This document shows, piece after piece, positions 1 through 5,978 of a DNA stretch of 7,230 nt. The notes beneath the pieces were generated by a model. It searched no databases. It was not told the DNA's origin and saw nothing but the letters and a program-made list of their open reading frames with translations. The DNA comes from DATLBY01 sp035526665 (lineage in GTDB: Bacteria > Acidobacteriota > Terriglobia > Bryobacterales > Bryobacteraceae). The translations under genes were made by a program, and so were the position numbers. Position 1 is the first letter of the stretch. Each line of letters starts with the position of its first letter. The stretch is taken from the NCBI GenBank assembly GCA_035526665.1, contig DATLBY010000444.1, positions 1-7,230 on the forward strand, read 5' to 3'.

Positions 1-1
1 C

Positions 2-1882
2 TTTGCTATTGCTGCCGCGCCTCTGACCATAGCGCTATCCATCGGGAACGCCCGGGCTGCCGAGCCTTCTTTGACGCTGGACAAACCGATGGCCGCCCCG
101 GCATGGGCCTTGTTCGAACGGCAGTTGCTGCGGGCCAACTCGGTTGCCTGCGAACGTTTCGCGGAAAAGTATCTGGACTCCAGAGGATACCTGTTGCACA
201 CGCCGCGCTGGGGGACTCTGGATGGGCCGGACGATGCCATTGAGACATTCTTCAATTGGACGCTGCTCCACGCTATGGGAGGATCCGATTCCGTCCTGGC
301 GCTTTATAAAAAAGCATTGGACGGACATTACAAGCAGTACGGCGAACTGCGCACGACGCTCACCAAACTGGCGGCGAACGGAGCTTACTACAAGGAGTTC
401 GTCACCCAATCCGATTGGTTCCACACCGGTGAAGGCATGCGCGCATTCATGTTCCTTGGTCTGTCCGATCCGAATAACAGCATCTATCGGGAGCGTATGA
501 AACGGTTCGCCGGCATGTATATGGGCGAGGATCCCGAGGCTCCGAATTATGACGCGAAAAACAAGGTGATCCGCAGTCTCTGGACCGGCAGCAAAGGACC
601 GATGCTGACGAAGGCAACCGAATACGACTGGGTGGGCGACCCTGTTCCCGGCAGCTTTCATCTGCTCCACAACAAAGCGGGCCGCAACAAGCTGTTGAAC
701 ATGGAAACCTACTATCCCAAGATGCTGGCACACTGCCGGGAGTACCTCGACAGCGTCGGCGACCATCCATTGAATCTTGCCACCACTAACCTTGGCTTAA
801 ATGCGTTCGCGCTCACCCAGGATGCCAAGTACAAGGATTGGGCGGTGGAGTACGTGACGGCCTGGAAGCAGCGTACGGAAGCTTGCGGCGGCAACATCCC
901 CACCAACGTGGGCCGCGACGGAAAGCCGGGCGGCGAGTATGGCGGGCAGTGGTGGAAGGGGACCTACGGCTGGAATTTCACCATTTACGACGGAGAACTG
1001 GATGAGATAGCGCATCGCAACACATTTACAGCAGGAGCGTGGCCGGGGTTTGGAAACGCGCTCATGTTGACCGGTGACCAGAGTTTCGTAGGCGTGCTCC
1101 GGCGGCAGCTGGACAATATCTACGCGCAGAAAAAAGTAACCGGCGGAAAAACTTTGTTGCCGCAGATGTACGGCGATCCGCGCGGCTACAAACAAAACGG
1201 CAAGCCGGAATGGTACCACTTCACCGGCAACCTGTTTCACGACAAGCTAACTGAAATTTACTTTTGGTCGATGGATCGCAAAGATCTGGAACGGGTTCCC
1301 AAGGAGGGCTGGATCGGCTTTCTCGAAGGCCAAAATCCCGATTACCCGGTAGCTGCACTACAGGCAGGTCTCGACCACGTGCGCAGCAACATGCGCGAGG
1401 TCGAAACCGATCCCACCACCGCCGACACCCGCCTGGCCGATTATCTGCTCGGCATCAATCCTGTGTCCACCCACGCGCTCGCCAACCTCACGATGGGAGC
1501 TTACTTTTCGAACAACAGCATCTGGACACTCCACAGCCGGTTTCGCTATTTCGATCCTGTGCGGCGCCGCGCCGGTTTACCCGAGGACGTGGGAGCGCTG
1601 GTGGAAAAACTGGAAGCCGGCGCTGCCACGCTGGTGCTGGTGAATGTGGATCCGGTACAACCACGCGATGTGATTGTGCAAGCCGGAGGATACGGCGAGC
1701 ACCGGTTTGATACGGTCGAGGTCGACGGGAAAACTCAGAATGTCGGCGGGTCCCTGATGCACGTGCGCCTCCAGCCGGGTTGCGGAGCCCGGATAAGGTT
1801 CAAGTTGGCGCGTTACGTAAACCCGCCCACGCTGGCCCATCCGTGGGACCGCGGCTGGTTCGGCAAGAGTGAAGCGCAATAA
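2..1882 (+). CDS. Secreted protein of unknown family, likely helical (alpha/alpha) barrel plus C-terminal beta-sandwich; 5' partial
   Basis: The frame is open from the left edge, so the start codon lies upstream; 626 residues are visible before TAA at 1880-1882. The TTG at 71 is not the real start, because the codons before it encode the end of a Sec signal peptide: a hydrophobic run followed by A-R-A (residues 17-19), then AEP, giving likely cleavage after residue 19. The mature part (about 20-520) is rich in amphipathic helices and aromatic residues, with a Gly/Trp-rich stretch (GGQWWKGTYGWNF, about 314-326) and a conserved-looking WFHTGEGMRAF stretch near 140. This resembles alpha/alpha toroid folds of glycoside hydrolases and polysaccharide lyases. 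Residues about 535-610 look like a small beta-sandwich with a GGYGEHRF...VDGK...RLQPG pattern, as found at the C-terminus of many such enzymes. I do not recognise the exact family, so activity on carbohydrate is inference; the reading frame and export signal are seen directly. The lipoprotein gene follows 35 bp downstream on the same strand. Confidence 0.85.
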   Translation, partial: FAIAAAPLTIALSIGNARAAEPSLTLDKPMAAPAWALFERQLLRANSVACERFAEKYLDSRGYLLHTPRWGTLDGPDDAIETFFNWTLLHAMGGSDSVLALYKKALDGHYKQYGELRTTLTKLAANGAYYKEFVTQSDWFHTGEGMRAFMFLGLSDPNNSIYRERMKRFAGMYMGEDPEAPNYDAKNKVIRSLWTGSKGPMLTKATEYDWVGDPVPGSFHLLHNKAGRNKLLNMETYYPKMLAHCREYLDSVGDHPLNLATTNLGLNAFALTQDAKYKDWAVEYVTAWKQRTEACGGNIPTNVGRDGKPGGEYGGQWWKGTYGWNFTIYDGELDEIAHRNTFTAGAWPGFGNALMLTGDQSFVGVLRRQLDNIYAQKKVTGGKTLLPQMYGDPRGYKQNGKPEWYHFTGNLFHDKLTEIYFWSMDRKDLERVPKEGWIGFLEGQNPDYPVAALQAGLDHVRSNMREVETDPTTADTRLADYLLGINPVSTHALANLTMGAYFSNNSIWTLHSRFRYFDPVRRRAGLPEDVGALVEKLEAGAATLVLVNVDPVQPRDVIVQAGGYGEHRFDTVEVDGKTQNVGGSLMHVRLQPGCGARIRFKLARYVNPPTLAHPWDRGWFGKSEAQ

Positions 1883-1895
1883 ATGCCAGAGCCCT

Positions 1896-1908
1896 GCCTA
1901 CAATAGGC
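1896..1908. promoter_or_regulatory. Short perfect inverted repeat in the leader of the lipoprotein gene
   Basis: GCCTA-CAA-TAGGC is a perfect 5-bp dyad with a 3-nt spacer, ending 9 nt before the ATG at 1918. It sits in the 35-bp gap where a ribosome binding site would be expected, and no convincing purine-rich Shine-Dalgarno sequence is visible there. The dyad also contains TACAAT (1899-1904), one mismatch from a -10 box, but I find no matching -35 element. It could be a small hairpin affecting translation, an operator half-site pair, or chance; a 5-bp stem is weak evidence. Confidence 0.25.
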
Positions 1909-1917
1909 TTATCATCC

Positions 1918-4905
1918 ATGACATTTCGAATCACACTAGTACTGTCGATCGCACTGCTCTGCGGCTGTGGAAAGAAAAACCCGGAAGAACGCGCCCTCAC
2001 GCCGGGCGATTCGCTCAAGTCCATGCGCCTCAGTGAAGACTTTCACGTAGAACTGTTCGCTGCTGAGCCCGATGTGATGAGCCCGGTCGAAATGGTTTGG
2101 GATGAGAACGGCAAGCTGTATGTCGCCGAAATGATGGATTACCCCGACGACCCCCTTCCTGGCAAGCCCGTCCGCTCGCGCATCCGGCTGCTGGAGGATA
2201 CCGACGGCGATGGCAAGATCGATCGCACCTCTATTTTTGCCGACAATGTCCTGGCCGTAAGCGGCATCATTCCCTGGAAGGGCGGATTGATTGTCACCAG
2301 CGCGCCCGACATTCTCTTCATGAAGGACGAGACAGGCGATGGCAAGGCGGACATTCGGAAAGTACTCTATACGGGCTTCCCCAAGGTGAACCACGAGTCC
2401 CGCATTACCAATCCCCGCCTGGTGATCGACAACTGGATCTACTGCTCCAACTCCGGATCCAATGGCCGCATTACCTCGCCGGACCATCCCGAGGTGGCGC
2501 CGGTGTTGATCCGCGGTACCGATTTTCGCTTCGACCCAGTGAGCGGGAAAGCGGAAGCCGCATCCGGCCCGGCCCAGTTCGGGTCCACCTTCGACGATTT
2601 TGGAAATCAATACATTTCTCAGAACACAACACACATCCGCCATGTAGTTGTTCCCATGAAGTACCTGGCCCGTGCTCCTCTGCTCGAAGTGCGCGCCATG
2701 GCACAGGACATCTCCGATCACGGCCGTCCTTCCTCTCCCATGTATCCGTTGACCGGGCCTCAGGAATGGCGTAAGCAGCGGACAGCCATCCGCCAGCAGC
2801 GCTATAACGAGAATCAACTGCAGGTCACCGAGCGCGTGGGCGGCTGGTTTACCGCCGCATCCGGCGGGACCGTGTACACGGGCGACGCTTTTCCAAAGGA
2901 GTACGCCGGCAGCGTCTTCACAGGGGATGTCAGCGGAAACCTGATCCATCGGGACACTCTGCGCCCGGATGGCGCAACCTTTCTGGCGCATCCCGCAAAG
3001 GACAAGGTCGAATTCCTGGCATCGACTGACGTGTGGTTCCGGCCCTGTAACTTCGCCAATGCGCCGGACGGCAATCTCTATCTGACGGACATTTACCGGC
3101 AAGTCATTGAAACGCCCGAATCCATTCCCGAGGAGATTCGCAAACACATCAACTTCTACAACGGCGACACCATGGGACGCATCTACCGCATTGTTCCTAA
3201 TCATCCGTTGCGCCGGGGCGATCTGAAGCCAGGTCTTGGAGCCCTGAGTTCGGCCCAGTTAGTAAAGCATTTGGCCAATCCGAATGGCTGGCACCGCACC
3301 ACGGCGCAGCGCCTTCTGCTGGAACGCCAGGACCACTCGATCATCCCAGACCTCAAGCAAATGGCGGCCAACGCGCCCACAGCCGAAGCTCGGGTTCATG
3401 CACTCTGGCTCCTCCAGGCGTTTTCCGCATTGGACGTAGCCGAGGTAGAGAAGGCGATGAAGGACTCGGATCCGCGAATCCGGCGGCAAGGTCTGCGTCT
3501 GAGCGAATCGTTTTTGGCGCAGTCGAAGCCCCTCTCCGCGGCGGTTCTGCAGATGACCGGCGATTCCGACTCGCAGGTGCAGTTCCAGGCCGCACTGACT
3601 GCTGGAGAGTTGAAGGACCGGCGTATCCTGCCTGCGTTGGCCGAACTGGCGCACCAGCGATCTGCCGATCCTTGGTTCCGGGTGGCCATCCTGAGCTCAG
3701 CGGCCGACATGGCATCCCCGTTTTTTCACGCTCTGCTGGCCAAAGGCGATGGATGGACCGATCCCGAGATCCTGGTGGATCTCTCCGCTCTCATTGGCGC
3801 CCGGCAAAATAAAGGCGAGATCTCGCAGTGGTTCTCAGCTCTCCCGAAACTGAGCGACCCCGCCAAATTCCTCACGGGCCTGACGCGCGGCCTGAAGCTG
3901 GCGAATACCAGAAACCTAATGGTCCCAGGAGCTGAGCAGGCTCTCATGCGTTTGCTGGTTTCGAGCAGCGAGCCGGTCGAGCACGCTGCGTGGGAAGCGT
4001 CCCGCTACTTCGAATTGGCCGCTCTGGTGCGCCAGGCCGGCAAGGATGCCGTTGCCGAGGGAGCCCCGGCTCCCAAGCGGATCATGGCAATCCGCGCCTT
4101 GCGGGGCGGACGGTTTGACGCGGTGGCGCCGGTGTTGGAGAAGATTATTCAGACTCACCCGCAGCCGGAGATTGAATCCGCGGCCGTCGATTCTTTAGCT
4201 GCATTCGACGAACCCGCCGCCGGCAAGACCATCCTGAACAACTGGCGTGGGTACAGCCCCGCAAGCCGTAAGCACGCGATCGATGCCATGCTGGCCCAGA
4301 AGAATCGTGTTCCCATGCTCCTCGCCGCCGTCGAGGCCGGTCAGGTGGAACGCTCCGCCCTGGACGCAAGCGCGCGTTCGCACCTATACGACAACACCGA
4401 CCCTGCGATCGTGCAAAAATCGCGCCAGTTACTCGAGAGCACTTCCAGTGACCGGGCAAAGGTAGTCGCCGGCTACCACGATGTGCTGACGATGCAAGGC
4501 GATGTCGGCCGCGGAAAAAAAGCCTTCGAGGATAACTGCGCCAAGTGCCACATGCCGCGCCGCCAGGGAGGCCGCGTGGGTCCTGACCTCTCGGGCATCA
4601 ATAACAAGACGAAAGAAGAGCTACTCACGTCGATATTAAATCCGAGTTATGCGATCGAGCCCAGGTTTGTGAACTACATACTCACCACCACCGACGGCCG
4701 AATGTTCGATGGCGTGATCGCCAACGAAACCCCAGGCTCTATTACGTTGCGCGGCGGCTCTGAAGAGGGCGATCAAACCATCCTGCGGAAAAATATTGCC
4801 GCGATACGCGCCTCTTCGGTGTCGCTGATGCCGGAAGATCTGGAGAAATCCGTGAACAAGCAGGGTCTCGCTGATATCATCGCCTATCTGCGCGGCGGCC
4901 TATAG
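1918..4905 (+). CDS. Outer-surface or periplasmic lipoprotein: PVC-type dehydrogenase-like beta-propeller, HEAT-like repeats and C-terminal monohaem cytochrome c domain
   Basis: 995 residues. The N-terminus is a lipoprotein signal with lipobox L-C-G-C, predicting lipidation at Cys17; this supports the ATG at 1918. Residues about 30-430 match the putative membrane-bound dehydrogenase domain of Planctomycetes/Verrucomicrobia/Acidobacteria (TIGR02604 type, a sugar-dehydrogenase-like propeller). They carry two calcium-loop-like motifs, DTDGDGKID (94-102) and DETGDGKAD (137-145), and the usual end signature GRIYRIV (about 420-426) then PNGWHRTTAQRLL (455-467). Residues about 470-840 are helical HEAT-like repeats (for example DSDPRIRRQGLRL near 515). 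The C-terminus is a haem-binding domain of TIGR02603 type: CAKCH at 874-878, GPDL at 888-891, and SLMPEDLEK with Met971 as probable distal haem ligand. It probably oxidises an organic substrate and passes electrons through the haem. Substrate, and whether the propeller is catalytic, are unknown. It may be co-transcribed with the secreted protein upstream. Confidence 0.93.
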   Translation: MTFRITLVLSIALLCGCGKKNPEERALTPGDSLKSMRLSEDFHVELFAAEPDVMSPVEMVWDENGKLYVAEMMDYPDDPLPGKPVRSRIRLLEDTDGDGKIDRTSIFADNVLAVSGIIPWKGGLIVTSAPDILFMKDETGDGKADIRKVLYTGFPKVNHESRITNPRLVIDNWIYCSNSGSNGRITSPDHPEVAPVLIRGTDFRFDPVSGKAEAASGPAQFGSTFDDFGNQYISQNTTHIRHVVVPMKYLARAPLLEVRAMAQDISDHGRPSSPMYPLTGPQEWRKQRTAIRQQRYNENQLQVTERVGGWFTAASGGTVYTGDAFPKEYAGSVFTGDVSGNLIHRDTLRPDGATFLAHPAKDKVEFLASTDVWFRPCNFANAPDGNLYLTDIYRQVIETPESIPEEIRKHINFYNGDTMGRIYRIVPNHPLRRGDLKPGLGALSSAQLVKHLANPNGWHRTTAQRLLLERQDHSIIPDLKQMAANAPTAEARVHALWLLQAFSALDVAEVEKAMKDSDPRIRRQGLRLSESFLAQSKPLSAAVLQMTGDSDSQVQFQAALTAGELKDRRILPALAELAHQRSADPWFRVAILSSAADMASPFFHALLAKGDGWTDPEILVDLSALIGARQNKGEISQWFSALPKLSDPAKFLTGLTRGLKLANTRNLMVPGAEQALMRLLVSSSEPVEHAAWEASRYFELAALVRQAGKDAVAEGAPAPKRIMAIRALRGGRFDAVAPVLEKIIQTHPQPEIESAAVDSLAAFDEPAAGKTILNNWRGYSPASRKHAIDAMLAQKNRVPMLLAAVEAGQVERSALDASARSHLYDNTDPAIVQKSRQLLESTSSDRAKVVAGYHDVLTMQGDVGRGKKAFEDNCAKCHMPRRQGGRVGPDLSGINNKTKEELLTSILNPSYAIEPRFVNYILTTTDGRMFDGVIANETPGSITLRGGSEEGDQTILRKNIAAIRASSVSLMPEDLEKSVNKQGLADIIAYLRGGL

Positions 4906-4914
4906 ACGCCGCGC
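4890..4914. terminator. GC-rich hairpin between convergent genes, possible bidirectional terminator
   Basis: GCGCGGCG (4890-4897) pairs perfectly with CGCCGCGC (4907-4914) around a 9-nt loop that contains the lipoprotein stop codon (4903-4905). It lies at the convergent end of two genes, where a shared terminator is expected. No T-tract follows on either strand, so it is not a canonical intrinsic terminator. It may stabilise 3' ends or act with Rho, or may simply reflect GC-rich codons. Confidence 0.4.
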
Positions 4915-4924
4915 GAGGAGGGCG

Positions 4925-5818
4925 CTAAGACATTTTCAGCACGCGTGCTGCGTTTTCGTACAGCATTTTGCGGAGGGCCTTCGGATCCGGCGCCAGCCGC
5001 CGCACAGTCGCCAGTTGTTGCGATCCGGAACACTTATCGCCCGCGCCTTCCTTATCGCTGCAGTCGCTGCCGTACAACAGCTTGTTCTGGTGCCGCTTCA
5101 GAAATTCGCGTGCATGGTCCTCATCGCGCAAGAGCGCGTTAAGCCCCGACCCAGCCGAAAGATCTCCATACATATTCGGATAATCCGCCAGCAGCCGGTC
5201 CGTGATGCCGCCGGGTGTTACTCGCCCTTTGGGATACATCACCTCTTGCTTATGGTTCTTATCGATGTTTCCCCACCAGGTCTGTGCGTGCCCGATAAAG
5301 TTCACTGTCGGATACTTCTTCAGCATCGTATGGAACCGCTCAAAGGCCAGGTTATAGGTTTCATGCTGGAAGTGCATCAGCACCGGGACACGGTGGGCCT
5401 TTGCGATATCGGCGATCAGTTGCATTGCCTTGGAATCACAATCGACATGAAATTTCTGTTCGCCAATGCCGATCGCGCCAGCCTTCAGATACTTCTCAAT
5501 CACCGCCTTGGTCTCCGGAATATCCGGCAATTCGTTGGCGAAGAAAACGTACTCCTTCGGATTAGCGCGTGCCAGCGCAACCACCGTGTCGTTTCTGCCC
5601 GCGCCGGCCGCAAGTCCGAACTTCGAGCCGGCTGGGAGCAGCACTGTCCTGGTGATCCCCATGGTGCGCTGATGCGCCAGCAATTCCTGGTCGCTGCGGC
5701 CGCTGTAGTTGGTGTGTTGATGGATGTCGATCACCGGTTCGGGGCCGGCCCCCGCGGCTAGCGCCGCTCCTGCCATGCCTAAAAACGTTCGTCGCGAAAG
5801 TGTAGCCGATGAGTGCAT
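4925..5818 (-). CDS. Tat-exported amidohydrolase (Amidohydro_2-like metal-dependent hydrolase)
   Basis: 297 residues, a normal length for the family. The N-terminus is a Tat signal: SRRTFLG (8-14) followed by an Ala/Gly-rich hydrophobic stretch to about residue 25, so the enzyme should be folded and metal-loaded before export. The TIM-barrel amidohydrolase pattern is present: DIHQH (31-35) gives the HxH metal pair H33/H35; GIGEQKF has E120; VLMHFQHE has H149 and H152; NFIGHAQ has H177; LLYGSDCSD gives the late catalytic Asp252. These fit the amidohydrolase-2 group (PF04909), which includes decarboxylases and lactone hydrolases; the substrate cannot be read from sequence. The ATG at 5818 is chosen because the Tat signal starts 7 residues in and the frame meets a stop upstream (5876-5878) without another ATG. 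No good Shine-Dalgarno is seen; GAGGGG lies about 17 nt upstream. It faces the lipoprotein gene tail to tail with a 19-bp gap and lies downstream of the PQQ dehydrogenase on the same strand, 160 bp away. Confidence 0.92.
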   Translation of the reverse strand: MHSSATLSRRTFLGMAGAALAAGAGPEPVIDIHQHTNYSGRSDQELLAHQRTMGITRTVLLPAGSKFGLAAGAGRNDTVVALARANPKEYVFFANELPDIPETKAVIEKYLKAGAIGIGEQKFHVDCDSKAMQLIADIAKAHRVPVLMHFQHETYNLAFERFHTMLKKYPTVNFIGHAQTWWGNIDKNHKQEVMYPKGRVTPGGITDRLLADYPNMYGDLSAGSGLNALLRDEDHAREFLKRHQNKLLYGSDCSDKEGAGDKCSGSQQLATVRRLAPDPKALRKMLYENAARVLKMS

Positions 5819-5967
5819 GCTGGAAAGAATATCATCCCCTCGATCCCTGGCTGTGCGGCGCCCCGGCCGCTGGAATTATGCGAGCTTTCGAAAAAGCAGA
5901 AGACCTGCATCTGGAAGCTGTCGAGGAACATCATTCGGAGGTTCTGAAGAGGGACACGAAACGGTAA
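5809..5967 (+). CDS. Possible small protein (52 aa), hypothetical
   Basis: An ATG at 5809 opens 52 codons to TAA at 5965-5967; an in-frame stop at 5803-5805 fixes the 5' limit. The product begins MSACWKEYHPLDPWLCG and ends in a charged, probably helical stretch rich in Glu, His and Lys (FEKAEDLHLEAVEEHHSEVL). This composition is more protein-like than the Arg/Pro/Ser-rich shadow frames nearby. A second ATG at 5878 would give only the charged 29-residue helix. It fills the 160-bp gap between two minus-strand genes, overlaps the amidohydrolase start antisense by 10 nt (the two ATGs face each other within ATGAGTGCAT), and ends 11 bp before the PQQ-dehydrogenase stop. There is no clear ribosome binding site and I recognise no family. 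It may be a chance ORF or the gap may be plain regulatory sequence. Confidence 0.3.
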   Translation: MSACWKEYHPLDPWLCGAPAAGIMRAFEKAEDLHLEAVEEHHSEVLKRDTKR

Positions 5968-5978
5968 CCCGGGCGACT

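Noticed and set aside
71..73. TTG as the start codon of the first gene
   Set aside because: The in-frame codons upstream encode a signal peptide end with an A-R-A cleavage site, so the true start is left of the window.
1899..1904. TACAAT as a -10 promoter element for the lipoprotein gene
   Set aside because: No -35 match at 16-18 bp spacing, and it lies only 13 bp before the ATG; noted only as part of the inverted repeat.
1936..3204. 422-codon open frame on the minus strand opposite the lipoprotein gene
   Set aside because: It is a shadow of the GC-rich lipoprotein frame: no recognisable domain, signal or start context, while the + strand product matches known domains throughout.
5015..5761. 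248-codon + strand open frame opposite the amidohydrolase
   Set aside because: Antisense shadow; the minus-strand product has a Tat signal and complete metal-ligand motifs.
5875..5880. CATAAT on the minus strand as a -10 box for the amidohydrolase
   Set aside because: One mismatch from TATAAT, but the hexamer 17 nt upstream (TCTTCT) does not resemble a -35 element; a single AT-rich hexamer is not enough.
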